Shown here: piece by piece, positions 51,657 through 60,431 of the stretch
How positions within the stretch are numbered: position 1 is the stretch's first letter
Layout of the letters: every line of letters begins with the position of its first letter
From: Paenibacillus xylaniclasticus
Lineage (GTDB): Bacteria; Bacillota; Bacilli; Paenibacillales; Paenibacillaceae
Assembly: GCF_004001065.1 (NCBI RefSeq)
Contig: NZ_BIML01000011.1
Location: 1-64,000 of the forward strand
Direction of reading: 5' to 3'
DNA length: 64,000 nucleotides
Made by a program: the position numbers and the translations under genes
Notes under the pieces: model-generated
The model's input: the letters and a program-made list of their open reading frames with translations, nothing else
Told to the model about the DNA's origin: nothing
The model's database searches: none

Positions 51657-52556
51657 GTGTTGGAACGTGAATGGACGGAGAAGGAGCCGGTAATGTCGGA
51701 GTGGACGCATCAGAACGAGACGAAGAAGGAACCGTTGAACGCCGATCAGCCTCCTAAGCTTTCTATGAAGCTGCTGTATGGAATGATACAAGAGCTGAAG
51801 CAATATAGCGAACGACTGTCCGCCAGGCTCGATGAATTCGAGGTTTACTTAATCCAAGTACAGGCTGCCCGCGCACAGCTGGAGGCAAATGCCGCGTCGA
51901 CAATCGCCAAGACGAAGCTGAGCGAAACGATCGTACAATCGAGCCAGGACGCGAAAGCAGCTGCTGCCCCTAACGCTGCATCAGATCAAGAGCAGCTGGC
52001 AGCAGCCTCTGAAGGTAATTCTTCATCACAAGTGACGGCTGAGTCTGTCGACGCTGTTGACGCTGTTGACGCTGTTGCTGTTGAACGCGCTTATCCTCAG
52101 CCGGATTCATCGTCAGTCGAACCTACTGCTTCGTTCGCCGCCGATGAGCCGGTTGAGCGGCAAGAGGTCGCTTCACCTGTTCCTATCATCCCCGCTGTGA
52201 TCGAAGCGGCGCCAGGTACTGAAGTCCAGCCGAGCGGAAGTATAAAGCCGATCAGTCATGAGACAGGCTCCGCCGACTTGATGACGCTCGCAATGGAAGT
52301 GATGGGACTAATGGATGACGAAGATGACGACGAAGATGGGTTAGATCCTGGCGAGGGGGTTAATCCGTTTAATCCAGACCGCTATGTATCCAGTTCATTA
52401 GCAAATGCAGCAGCCGATGCAAGACCCGAGCGGTTTGCGAATACAAGCTCCCTCGGCTCCGATCTATCTTCGCCTTTCTTCACTCCCCGCTCCCAGCGTC
52501 ACCAAGGAAAGAAAAAATTTTTGAATCTATTCGGCTTCCGGACGCGCATCTCATAG
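51657..52556 (+). CDS. Acidic coiled-coil protein of unknown function
   Basis: About 299 aa, soluble. A predicted coiled coil lies at about residues 35-75 (LLYGMIQELKQYSERLSARL). Low-complexity Ala/Ser/Glu sequence follows, including a VDAVDAVDAVAVE stretch from a 9-bp tandem repeat, GACGCTGTT (about 52050-52078). An acidic block (MDDEDDDEDGLD) and a basic C-terminal tail (RHQGKKKFLNLFGFRTRI) end the protein. GTG start at 51657 with AAGGAGG 7 nt upstream. The family is not recognised. Confidence 0.65.
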   Translation: MLEREWTEKEPVMSEWTHQNETKKEPLNADQPPKLSMKLLYGMIQELKQYSERLSARLDEFEVYLIQVQAARAQLEANAASTIAKTKLSETIVQSSQDAKAAAAPNAASDQEQLAAASEGNSSSQVTAESVDAVDAVDAVAVERAYPQPDSSSVEPTASFAADEPVERQEVASPVPIIPAVIEAAPGTEVQPSGSIKPISHETGSADLMTLAMEVMGLMDDEDDDEDGLDPGEGVNPFNPDRYVSSSLANAAADARPERFANTSSLGSDLSSPFFTPRSQRHQGKKKFLNLFGFRTRIS

Positions 52557-52588
52557 CTTACCTATAATGAAGCGGCTGTAGTCTCAAC

Positions 52589-52630
52589 AGGTTGGACAGA
52601 AAACAATGGCTTGTTCTCTGTCCAGCCTTC
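52589..52630. repeat. Dispersed intergenic hairpin repeat, copy 2
   Basis: AGGTTGGACAGAAAACAATG then GCTTGTTCTCTGTCCAGCCT forms a hairpin (GGTTGGACAGA with TCTGTCCAGCC) and matches the element at 16061-16103. It lies just past the acidic coiled-coil gene and is followed by TTCTTCG, so it could terminate that gene. Confidence 0.65.
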
Positions 52631-52715
52631 TTCGCGCTTTGAACTGCACTTCATGCAGTTATGCAGATAAGCAGCACATTTCGATCTGCAACAAGGCTCA
52701 ATTCCTGCAAAAAAA

Positions 52716-52735
52716 GGAGCTGCTCTAGCAGCCCC
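52716..52735 (-). terminator. Terminator after the S1C protease gene
   Basis: GGAGCTGCT and AGCAGCCCC form a stem with one mismatch. On the minus strand seven T follow, 22 bp past the stop. Confidence 0.82.
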
Positions 52736-52757
52736 TCCCGAAAAATCCATATAATTG

Positions 52758-54305
52758 CTAACGAACGTCCAGCAACGCTGAATTCGCATTGCCTTGGTAG
52801 TTCAATATCGGATACTTAATGCGCCATTTGCCGTCTTCCGTTCTCGTCACTTCTCCCTGCTTATAGCCGCGAGGCTCGAAATCGACAACACGATCGAAGT
52901 TAATAATGATCCGAACCGTCTTATCGGTCAACCGCGTACGAATGTCATAGCCGGTCAGCAGCGCCCACTCGCCAAGCTGAGACTTCGACTTCTCGCCGTA
53001 GACCGTGTAGAACGAATAATCGATGGACGTCTCCATCGTAATCCAGCCGTCAAAGCCAGACGTCACGTTCCACTTGCCAAGATTCGCCACCTCATACGAT
53101 GTCGCAATGCTGCTGTAGTTATCGTTCATAAACTTCGCAAGCTGTTCATCAGACAAGTTATCCAGCGTATCTGGAAGCTTCGACTTAATGAACGCAGGCA
53201 CAGCATCAGGATTATCTTCCAGTTCCCCGACGATATCCCAGATGTTATATGCCGCTACAGCAAAGTTGGCATCCATATTCGTGTCATCCAGTCCGGAGGT
53301 CGTAATGCCGATCAGCTTGCCATATTGATCGAACAAGCCTCCGCCGGAGCTGCCGTGATCAATCGGTGCGCTAACTTGAATATATTGAACGCCGCCCTCA
53401 AAGAAAATGTTGCTGACAATCCCTTCAGTTGCCGTGTTCTGCATACCAAGCGGACTGCCGATTGCAAGGACCGGATCGCCTTTGTTCAGATCGAACGACC
53501 AAGATATTTCGACCGGATCGATACGAAGCGGGGATTTGGTCCGAATAACCGCAAGGTCCGTCTTCTCGTTAGCGACAACGACGCCTTCCACCTCGAACGT
53601 CCTGCCATATAACGTAATTACATCAGCCGATTGGGCTTCATTCATGACATGATAGTTGGTCAGTATCTCCCGCTCACCAATTACAACGCCGCTGCCCTGA
53701 CCGATGTCAGTCGTAATCATGACGACCTTCTGATCGTTGAGCTCCACATTCTGGCTCGTCGTCAGAATGCTGTTCTTGCGATCCTGTTCCCGCTTTTCCT
53801 GCTCGGCCTTGCGAATCGCTTCTGAGGATCGAATGACGATTTGCCGCTTCTCAGCATTCCATTTCACTTCTGCGGAGAACGTCTCGCCCACGACTCGAAG
53901 CGGCACGAAGGTTGTACCGTTCTTCACTTGAACCGGAACGTCCAGCTTCACACTTGATCCGTTCACGACCGCCGTCTTCGCTCCGACCTGCAATGAAATC
54001 GTGGTCGAGCCTTTGCGCGCAATGATGGTCTTCGTGCTTTGAATCCATGTCACACTGGCGCCAAGTGCGTCGAAAATCGGTTTCATCGGCACAAGCGTCG
54101 TACCCCCCACCACATAAGGCGGCTGACTCAGCTTCAGCGTCTTACCGTCGAGCACAACTGAAATTGGCGTCTGCTCCGCAGCAGCAGAACCCGTCTTAGT
54201 CTGCGCTGCGGCATGTACGGTTGACACTGTGCCAGCTGCAGGAGCAAGCAGCAGCGCCGCTGCCAGCATTGGGGTCATAATCCATTTCGCTGCATGTAAT
54301 TTCAC
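52758..54305 (-). CDS. Secreted S1C-type serine protease with copper-amine-oxidase-like domain
   Basis: About 515 aa. A signal peptide ends near VHAAAQ. A copper-amine-oxidase-N-like domain follows (VPMKPIFDALGASVTWIQST, TFVPLRVVGETFSAEVKWN; residues 45-160). Then comes a trypsin-like HtrA-type domain with His in LTNYHVMNEAQ, Asp in NEKTDLAVIRTKS and Ser in DHGSSGGGLFDQYG. No PDZ domain is evident; a further C-terminal region of about 150 residues (FMNDNYSSIATSY, GWITMETSIDYS) follows. It probably acts outside the membrane in protein quality control or processing. GTG start preceded by GGAGG. Confidence 0.87.
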   Translation of the reverse strand: MKLHAAKWIMTPMLAAALLLAPAAGTVSTVHAAAQTKTGSAAAEQTPISVVLDGKTLKLSQPPYVVGGTTLVPMKPIFDALGASVTWIQSTKTIIARKGSTTISLQVGAKTAVVNGSSVKLDVPVQVKNGTTFVPLRVVGETFSAEVKWNAEKRQIVIRSSEAIRKAEQEKREQDRKNSILTTSQNVELNDQKVVMITTDIGQGSGVVIGEREILTNYHVMNEAQSADVITLYGRTFEVEGVVVANEKTDLAVIRTKSPLRIDPVEISWSFDLNKGDPVLAIGSPLGMQNTATEGIVSNIFFEGGVQYIQVSAPIDHGSSGGGLFDQYGKLIGITTSGLDDTNMDANFAVAAYNIWDIVGELEDNPDAVPAFIKSKLPDTLDNLSDEQLAKFMNDNYSSIATSYEVANLGKWNVTSGFDGWITMETSIDYSFYTVYGEKSKSQLGEWALLTGYDIRTRLTDKTVRIIINFDRVVDFEPRGYKQGEVTRTEDGKWRIKYPILNYQGNANSALLDVR

Positions 54306-54498
54306 GCTGATTATTCCTCCATATTTCTCCTAATTAACCTAGCTAGTCTATCCTATCATTTACAGGTACGAAATGCTAGGAATGAACCGTTAAATACGAT
54401 CCTATTATGGGATTATACCAAATTTTGATGAAACGACCGTATAAAAATCTATTAAAGTTTAAAACTGAAGTAACCAACGATCAGATGTGCAAAATCTT

Positions 54499-54528
54499 GA
54501 CAAAATTCAAAAAAACGCGTTATAGTTA
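54499..54528 (+). promoter_or_regulatory. Consensus sigma-A promoter upstream of a leader hairpin
   Basis: TTGACA (54499-54504) and TATAGT (54523-54528) are spaced by 18 bp. Transcription would start near 54535 and run into the 54565-54612 hairpin, then the gene at 54667. Confidence 0.8.
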
Positions 54529-54564
54529 AAAGCACATATGCAATTTACGCGTTGTTGCGATAGG

Positions 54565-54612
54565 GAAGCACCCTTCAAGCAGGTCGATTTCGGCCGGTTT
54601 GAAGGGTGCTTC
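54565..54612 (+). ncRNA. Leader hairpin, possible attenuator or small RNA
   Basis: GAAGCACCCTTCAA (54565-54578) is perfectly inverted at 54599-54612 with a 20-nt loop, followed by a weak T tract (TTTGCG). It lies between a consensus promoter and the secreted coiled-coil gene. It could end a short RNA of about 80 nt or attenuate the gene. No known riboswitch was recognised. Confidence 0.55.
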
Positions 54613-54666
54613 TTTGCGTCTATACGATCGGAAATTGCTATGAATACGAGCATAGGAGGTAGAATG

Positions 54667-55503
54667 ATGTCCAGCCACCGCATGTTAAGCAAGCTTCGGT
54701 TGCTATGCACGGCGCTTGCGGCAATCGGTATTGTATCCGCCCTTCTGCCGATGCCATCCGTCCATGCCGCCATTTATCAGCTGTCGTCGACATCAATGAA
54801 GCAGTTCGACCGCATCAAGGCGGCTTCTACACAAACCAATGCATCGAAGCTGCAGTCGCTGTACGACGATTTCCTTCAGTTACAGAGCGAGAACGCAGCT
54901 CGCGATGCCAAGCTGAAAGCGACCAGCAAGCAGAACGATGAGTATGAGTCGGCGCTGCGCAAGCGCATCTCATCGATCGACAAGGTGAAGATCGAACAGC
55001 TTGCCATCAAGGTACAGCAGACGAAAGACCGTTACCAGCCATTATTCAACCGTTATGCCGCTGCAACAGCCGAGCTGAAGGCGGCCAAGAAGCTTGGCGT
55101 CAAAGAGCTCACGGCAGCTGCCCAGCTTCAGAAAGATTTGCTTGAAATTTCCGTCAAAGCAGCCAAGGCGGACATCGCCAGCGCAGAGGCAGAGCTGAAG
55201 ACGGCCAAATCGTCGGCGAGCGCCGCTATGAAGCGGCTGAGGAGCCAGCTGGATGCAATTAAGAAGGAAGAGCAGCGGATTACGCCCGAGCGCTCGGCGG
55301 TCAGCCAGCTTAATAAGCAGAAATCGGCAGAATGGAGCGATCTACTGTATGCCCTGCGAACCAATGATGCCGCAAGCGCGAAGAAGTCGTTAACAACGCT
55401 CGGTAATTTGCTGCGTGAACTGGCGGATAGACAGAAGAAAATAGTAGGATACGAGACTCGCATTACTGCGATCCTCGACAGTGTATCGAGTCAGTTGAAG
55501 TAG
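54667..55503 (+). CDS. Secreted coiled-coil protein
   Basis: About 278 aa. A signal peptide (LRLLCTALAAIGIVSALLPM, cleavage near VHAA) is followed by an almost fully helical, Lys/Ala/Glu-rich mature part with coiled-coil heptads (LQSLYDDFLQLQSENAARDA, KAAKADIASAEAELKTAKSS). No enzymatic domain is visible. GGAGG lies 7 nt before the second of two tandem ATGs, taken as the start. Function unknown; it resembles long helical cell-surface or cell-wall-associated proteins. Confidence 0.72.
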   Translation: MSSHRMLSKLRLLCTALAAIGIVSALLPMPSVHAAIYQLSSTSMKQFDRIKAASTQTNASKLQSLYDDFLQLQSENAARDAKLKATSKQNDEYESALRKRISSIDKVKIEQLAIKVQQTKDRYQPLFNRYAAATAELKAAKKLGVKELTAAAQLQKDLLEISVKAAKADIASAEAELKTAKSSASAAMKRLRSQLDAIKKEEQRITPERSAVSQLNKQKSAEWSDLLYALRTNDAASAKKSLTTLGNLLRELADRQKKIVGYETRITAILDSVSSQLK

Positions 55504-55533
55504 GCGGATGATCGTGAATGATACTCCTCTAAT

Positions 55534-55596
55534 CCCCAGGTATTGACAATACTTGGGGGTTCGTATATATTAATTTTAACGAACATCTAATTAGAT
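55534..55596 (+). promoter_or_regulatory. Promoter and operator candidates for the ArsR-type gene
   Basis: TTGACA (55543-55548) and TATATT (55566-55571) are 17 bp apart. An interrupted inverted repeat (CCCCA, GTATT with AATAC, TGGGG; 55534-55558) covers the -35, and a perfect 12-bp palindrome ATCTAATTAGAT (55585-55596) lies near the start of transcription. Both are plausible autoregulatory operators. Confidence 0.65.
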
Positions 55597-55636
55597 ATAC
55601 ATTAAATTAAATATTAGGTGAGGAGGGAAGCTTGAA

Positions 55637-56242
55637 ATGCAGCTCGATAAAGTCGTTCGTTATCATAAAGCGTTAGCTGATGCAACGAGACTTCGGATGC
55701 TCGTCCTGTTGGCGGACGGGGAACGTAACGGACTGGAGCTTTCGGAGAAGCTCGGCGTTACGCCGGCCACCGTCACGCATCATGCTGCGAAGCTGAGGGA
55801 AGCAAGCTTAATTCATGAACGCCGGGAGAAGAATACGATATATTTCTCGCTTAACCATTATTTCTTGAAGAGCAGCGCAGTCGCTGCAGTCGACTTCATC
55901 TATAGAGGCGCGAATGCGAGAGGAGAATTAAACGCGATGGACGCAGAACAGACTAAGCTCCGGGACTCGGTTATCCGGAACTTCATGACGAAGGAAGGCA
56001 GGCTGAAACAAATTCCAGCGCAGTTGAAGAAGAAGCTGATCGTGCTGGAGCATCTTGTCTCCGGACTGGAGAAGGGACGATCGTATACGGAGAAAGAGAT
56101 CAACGAATATATCGGGCAGTATCACGACGACTATGCGACGATTCGGCGGGAATTCATTATGCACCAGTTCATGTTCCGAGAGAAGGAGCTGTATGAGCTG
56201 AATCCGCCGGAGCTGTGGGCGCGTTGGGAATCACTCGCGTGA
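55637..56242 (+). CDS. ArsR-type winged-helix regulator with DUF2087 domain
   Basis: About 201 aa. The N-terminal winged helix (HKALADATRLRMLVLLADGE, SEKLGVTPATVTHHAAKLRE) is followed by a DUF2087 domain (LVSGLEKGRSYTEKEINEYI, IRREFIMHQFMFREKELYEL). No CxC metal motif in the recognition helix, so metal sensing is not supported. GAGGAGGGAAG precedes the ATG. A consensus promoter with overlapping palindromes lies upstream. No divergent target gene is adjacent; the secreted coiled-coil gene precedes it on the same strand. Confidence 0.88.
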   Translation: MQLDKVVRYHKALADATRLRMLVLLADGERNGLELSEKLGVTPATVTHHAAKLREASLIHERREKNTIYFSLNHYFLKSSAVAAVDFIYRGANARGELNAMDAEQTKLRDSVIRNFMTKEGRLKQIPAQLKKKLIVLEHLVSGLEKGRSYTEKEINEYIGQYHDDYATIRREFIMHQFMFREKELYELNPPELWARWESLA

Positions 56243-56330
56243 AACGCCTGTACGTTGAATGTAGTGGACGGCGATGCACCTTCAACCGAGGCGGCCTATT
56301 CGTCCAACAGAGAAGTGACAGCGCCGTTCT

Positions 56331-57161
56331 CTATGAACGAATAACGGTGGCAATCCGCTCGATCCCTTCCCACACATCGCCCTCAGAGTCAAAAATAACG
56401 GATATCGGTGCAGTGCAGCCATTATCCGCTGCGATTGACAAGCTGCGCCGCAGCTCCTGTTCATCGAACGAGCCGTCCTCAAAGTAGACCGGCTTCGCAT
56501 GAATCGTATGAGCAATCGGGGCACCGTAGGCGATAGCCGCCGCCTTCTCCCCAGGCAGCAGGTTCCCGAAATCAACAATCGTCTTCACGTTACCTCCCGC
56601 TGCTGCCATTACGGATTGCCAGCTTGACAGCGTCGAAGTCAGCTCGCGAAAATTTTCGGTCACGAGCTTCACGCCCCCGTTGTCCTGTCCGTATCGATAG
56701 AGTCGCTGAAGAGATGCCGCGCTTCGAGCAATCGCTCCAGTATCTCCCGCTGGCTGCTCGCCGGCGACAACTCTGACGGCCGATGCTCCCAGCCGAGCGG
56801 CAACGTCAATCCAGCCTTGAATGAACGCCTCGTCGGACGAACGACGGACCGGATCGGGAGATGAGAGATCCCCGTAATCGATCAACAGAGTATGCAGCGT
56901 GACACCGGCTGCCTCGAATGCCTCTCTAAGCTGCGTAATGTACGGCTCGTCTACCGCAGGTAAATGAAAGTGGCACAACTCCATGATATGAAATCCTCGA
57001 TCTGCTGCCGCACTCGGAAGCTCCAGCAACGTAAGTGACGGTTTCTTATCCTCGACATGTATGACTTGTCTAGAGGTCGCCTCATCCCATACCGTCCAGA
57101 TGCTCCGTCCAAGCAGCCGATGTACACTCCAAGTGCTAAGCGACAGCCGATCCTTCATCAT
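56331..57161 (-). CDS. Sugar phosphate isomerase/epimerase-like TIM barrel protein
   Basis: About 276 aa. The AP-endonuclease-2-type TIM barrel is suggested by FHIMELCHFHLP, AAGVTLHTLLIDYGDLSSPD, GASAVRVVAGEQP, VKLVTENFRELTS, NVKTIVDFGNLLPGE and PISVIFDSEGDVWEGI. Several acidic and His residues fit a metal site. The exact sugar is unknown. GGGAGG precedes a tandem ATG. It is the last gene of the carbohydrate cluster on the minus strand, 55 bp after the AraC-type response regulator. Confidence 0.8.
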   Translation of the reverse strand: MMKDRLSLSTWSVHRLLGRSIWTVWDEATSRQVIHVEDKKPSLTLLELPSAAADRGFHIMELCHFHLPAVDEPYITQLREAFEAAGVTLHTLLIDYGDLSSPDPVRRSSDEAFIQGWIDVAARLGASAVRVVAGEQPAGDTGAIARSAASLQRLYRYGQDNGGVKLVTENFRELTSTLSSWQSVMAAAGGNVKTIVDFGNLLPGEKAAAIAYGAPIAHTIHAKPVYFEDGSFDEQELRRSLSIAADNGCTAPISVIFDSEGDVWEGIERIATVIRS

Positions 57162-57216
57162 TATCCCTCCCGTATCTATTTGTTCATCATCTTACAGTAA
57201 CCCGCGCTAGGCGCGT

Positions 57217-58839
57217 TTACTTCACAAGCTCCGTAGGATTCATCCCCGTAAACTTCTTGAACAGGGTGCTGAAATACGGAACATTCTTGTAGCCCACCTG
57301 CTCTGCAACTTCATATACAAGCATCTTTCGCTCCATCAGCAGCTCCTTCGCTTTCTCGATCCGAACGCGCGTTAGGTAGTTATTGAACGTCTCCCCCGTC
57401 ATATTCTTGAATATAATCGATAAGTAGTTGCGCGATATAAATACCTTGTCCGCGAGATCGGCAAGCGTCATATCCTCTGCGTAATGCTCGTGAATGTATT
57501 GGATCATAAAATCAACCGCTTGGCGGTGCTTGCTGTTGCCGCGCCATTCCCGACTTGTGCAGATGACGGCGATTTTATTTTTCAGCCATTCGCCAAGCTG
57601 CGCGGGCCGAGTCAGACCGGCAAGCTCCTCTGGCAGGTGAACGTCCCGGAACAGGTCGTCAAGCACCATACCAACATCATATAGGCTGTAGGCGAGTATC
57701 CCCCACAGCTCACTGGCTGTTCGTTGCAAATAATCCGGCGTTACATCCTGCATATTCTCCAGCCGGCCGATATAGTCGTCAACAATCTCATTGGCCAGAG
57801 ATTGCTGTGACGTCTTCATCGCTCCTGTCAGCTCAGAATAAAACTTAACCGGACGCATCGCGGCAGATGACCCTTCATCCGCAGATGACCCGAACATATT
57901 CGTGTAAACCTCGTATCCTCCACTGACCGGATGCCGCTTCAGCTCGATCGCGCGGAATGCTTCCTCCGTCGAGTCCGGAATATCCCGCCAATCGGATTTG
58001 ACCTTACCGATTCCAACTCGAATGATCAGCTTCAAATAATTCCTCATACTATCGATCAGCTTCTTGCCGACCTTCTCAAGCCGCTCCGCCGACTCCCGCT
58101 CCGTCAGCTCTTTCTGCGGATGCAGAACAAGTGCCGACCTCGTGCTGTGTAGCTCGATATATTCATATTGATCGGTATACTCACTTACAATTTCGTTGAC
58201 GATATTGCCAATCGCGAATCGAAACAGATTCCAATCCGATAAAGACAGCTGACTGGCGCGTACATCGCGGACGACCTCAATACCGATAACCGCGTGCGAA
58301 CTATTCCTCCAGTATCGGCAGTCTTCCGGCAGCAGCTCATCGGAACGGAACGCACGGTCAAGCGTACCCGATACAGCCGATTTCACCCATTCCTTCTCAA
58401 TGAAGGGCTCGTACGCCATCAGCTTACGCTCCAGCTCATCCAGCCGAATGCGGCTTTCTTCCTCCGAAGCGAGCTGATCAAGCGCCCGGCCCAGTACTTC
58501 CTTGAGCGTGCTTAAGCTGACTGGCTTGGATAAGTAGTCAGCCACCTCCAGACGAAGCGCCTGACGCGCATACTCGAAATCCGAGTAGCCGCTAAGAATA
58601 ATGATTTTGCCGCCGAACTTCGCTTCTCTCAGCCTCTCGATCATATCCAGCCCGTTCATGACAGGCATATAGATATCCGTCAAGACGATGTCGGGTTGAA
58701 CGCGCTGAATCACTTCCAGACCGTCCACGCCATTCATCGCTTCACCGGCCCATTCTGCATTTAGTTCGTCCCACGGAATGGCTTGCTTCATCCCCTGGAG
58801 CACCTGCCGGTCATCGTCAATAATTACAATTTTCCACAT
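57217..58839 (-). CDS. AraC-family response regulator (YesN-like)
   Basis: About 540 aa. The receiver domain has the acidic pair (KIVIIDDDRQVLQGM) and phosphoacceptor Asp (DIVLTDIYMPVMNG). A long central linker of about 300 residues and a C-terminal AraC double HTH (MTLADLADKVFISRNYLSII, FNNYLTRVRIEKAKELL, GYKNVPYFSTLFKKFTGM) follow. It should be phosphorylated by the YesM-type kinase encoded upstream (60432-62183) and activate the sugar uptake genes. A GGGAG ribosome site precedes the ATG. Confidence 0.92.
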   Translation of the reverse strand: MWKIVIIDDDRQVLQGMKQAIPWDELNAEWAGEAMNGVDGLEVIQRVQPDIVLTDIYMPVMNGLDMIERLREAKFGGKIIILSGYSDFEYARQALRLEVADYLSKPVSLSTLKEVLGRALDQLASEEESRIRLDELERKLMAYEPFIEKEWVKSAVSGTLDRAFRSDELLPEDCRYWRNSSHAVIGIEVVRDVRASQLSLSDWNLFRFAIGNIVNEIVSEYTDQYEYIELHSTRSALVLHPQKELTERESAERLEKVGKKLIDSMRNYLKLIIRVGIGKVKSDWRDIPDSTEEAFRAIELKRHPVSGGYEVYTNMFGSSADEGSSAAMRPVKFYSELTGAMKTSQQSLANEIVDDYIGRLENMQDVTPDYLQRTASELWGILAYSLYDVGMVLDDLFRDVHLPEELAGLTRPAQLGEWLKNKIAVICTSREWRGNSKHRQAVDFMIQYIHEHYAEDMTLADLADKVFISRNYLSIIFKNMTGETFNNYLTRVRIEKAKELLMERKMLVYEVAEQVGYKNVPYFSTLFKKFTGMNPTELVK

Positions 58840-58932
58840 CTATACCGCACTCCCGCCCTATCTTCAAGTCCCGCTTAACGCGTAATGTATGCCTCATCAT
58901 ACCACAAAACTTCTTGCTTTATGATGCAACAA

Positions 58933-58978
58933 GCCCCCGCAAATCCAAAATCCGGAAGGACTTTGCATTTACGGAGGC
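58933..58978 (-). terminator. Imperfect hairpin after the solute-binding protein gene
   Basis: GCCCCCGCAAATCCAAAATCC faces GGACTTTGCATTTACGGAGGC around a GGAA loop, with several mismatches. On the minus strand TTGTTG follows, a poor T tract. It may reduce read-through or stabilise the binding-protein mRNA. Confidence 0.5.
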
Positions 58979-59007
58979 ATACATTGCAATCGATATTCGA
59001 TTATAAA

Positions 59008-60312
59008 TTATTGATTTTCGTACTCTTCCGCAGCCGATTTCAGCTTATTGAACGCTTCTTCTGGCGTCACGCGACCGAAGCTCAGCTCATCGCGAACGAG
59101 TGCGAAGTCTTTATCGATAAAGTTCGTCCAGCCAGGTGCGCCTGTCGTGTACGTTTGACCGTCCGGCAGCGTTGCGTTAAGCAGCTCCAGACCAATTTTG
59201 TCCGCATCCGAGAGCGAATCAACAATCGATGCTGCGATGTCCGTGTTGACTGGCATACCGCGGTGCGTACCGAGAATTTGAGCAACTTCCGAATCGTTGA
59301 GGAACCAGTTAACGAATTTTTGCGCTTCCTCTGCATTTTTCGAGTTCGGCGAGATGCCGAAGAACATCGAAGGTTTCAGCCAGCCGCCTGCTTCAGCAGC
59401 GCGCGGCATCGTAACGAGTGCATATGCGCCTGGATTCAAGCTATCCCAAGAAGCGTAGTTGTTCGAGAACGACAGACGGAACAAAATTTTACCTGCTACC
59501 ATCAGGTCAGCCGTCGGATCGAACTCTTTATCCGATGCGTTCAGGTCAGCCGGCGGCACGAGGCCGTCTTTGCGCAGTTGCTCGAATTTCGTTGTCCATG
59601 CAACGAACGTATCATGATCGATATTGAATTTGCCGTCATCCGTTACGACCGTACCTTTGCCTGCAGCATATTGATATGCGCTGTATGCGAAGTAGTCGCC
59701 TGCATAGTCTTTCGTGAAGTATTGCCCTTGCGGCAGCTTGCCTTTCAGAGAGTCAGCCAGTGCGAAGAAGTCATCCCACGTCCACCCGTTCTGAGGAGCT
59801 GTGGCGCCCGCTTTCTCAAGCGATGCTTTGTCATAAATCATGCCGTATGCTACGGAACCGAGCGGTACCGCATAGTTCTTGCCGTCGAATTGACCGATCG
59901 ACAGCACCTTCGGATCCACTTTACTTACGTCAACACCTGTCAGTTCAGCCAGTTGACCGCGTTTTTGCCAATCGGACACCCAGCCCGGATCAAGCTGATA
60001 AATGTCTGGTGCATTTTTCGCTGCCGCTTGCGTGGACAGCTTATCGAGGTAACCGTCCATACCGGAGTATTCCGGCTCGAACGTTACGTTAGGGTTATTT
60101 TTGGTGTACAGCTCAAGCGCCTTCAATGTTGCTTCATGACGCGGTTGGGAGCCCCACCACATAATGCGCAGTTTGACTTTGCCGTCGCTGGACGAACTGT
60201 CAGCCGACGCCGTATCCGTTTCTTTATCCTTGGATCCACCGCACGCAGCCAGCGTGACGGACAGTGCGACAGTCATCATAACAGCTAGAGAACGCTTCCA
60301 TTTGATCTTCAT
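59008..60312 (-). CDS. Sugar ABC transporter substrate-binding lipoprotein
   Basis: About 434 aa. Lipoprotein signal with lipobox LAAC (SVTLAACGGSKD), a Ser/Asp-rich linker, then a family 1 solute-binding fold (KLRIMWWGSQPRHEATLKAL, NGWTWDDFFALADSLKG, FRLSFSNNYASWDSLNPGAY). It probably delivers an oligosaccharide to the two permeases at 62255-64000. Start at 60312 with GGGGGAG upstream. It lies between the kinase and response regulator genes. No ABC ATPase gene is in the cluster; a shared MsmX-type ATPase elsewhere is likely. Confidence 0.92.
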   Translation of the reverse strand: MKIKWKRSLAVMMTVALSVTLAACGGSKDKETDTASADSSSSDGKVKLRIMWWGSQPRHEATLKALELYTKNNPNVTFEPEYSGMDGYLDKLSTQAAAKNAPDIYQLDPGWVSDWQKRGQLAELTGVDVSKVDPKVLSIGQFDGKNYAVPLGSVAYGMIYDKASLEKAGATAPQNGWTWDDFFALADSLKGKLPQGQYFTKDYAGDYFAYSAYQYAAGKGTVVTDDGKFNIDHDTFVAWTTKFEQLRKDGLVPPADLNASDKEFDPTADLMVAGKILFRLSFSNNYASWDSLNPGAYALVTMPRAAEAGGWLKPSMFFGISPNSKNAEEAQKFVNWFLNDSEVAQILGTHRGMPVNTDIAASIVDSLSDADKIGLELLNATLPDGQTYTTGAPGWTNFIDKDFALVRDELSFGRVTPEEAFNKLKSAAEEYENQ

Positions 60313-60336
60313 TTCATGCTCCCCCAATTTGCTTTA

Positions 60337-60395
60337 TTGTGCACATGTCCATCTTAACAATTGCACAAGCACGTTAGTATAAGACAGATGCACAA
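60337..60395 (-). promoter_or_regulatory. Repeated TTGTGCA sites upstream of the binding-protein gene
   Basis: TGCACAA occurs at 60362-60368 and 60389-60395, 27 bp apart in the same orientation, and inverted as TTGTGCA at 60337-60343. A TATACT box lies between the first two (minus strand, near 60382). They could be binding sites of the AraC-type regulator. This is inference. Confidence 0.4.
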
Positions 60396-60431
60396 TTTAT
60401 TTCGATATATTACGAAAATGAAAGCGCTATT

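Noticed and set aside
52050-52078. 9-bp tandem repeat (GACGCTGTT) as a phase-variation tract
   Set aside because: Repeat unit is a multiple of three within the reading frame, so copy-number change would not switch the frame.
58885-60288. Open frame of 467 codons opposite the solute-binding protein gene
   Set aside because: Antisense to a lipoprotein gene with a clear lipobox and ribosome site; Arg/Cys-rich translation with no family pattern.
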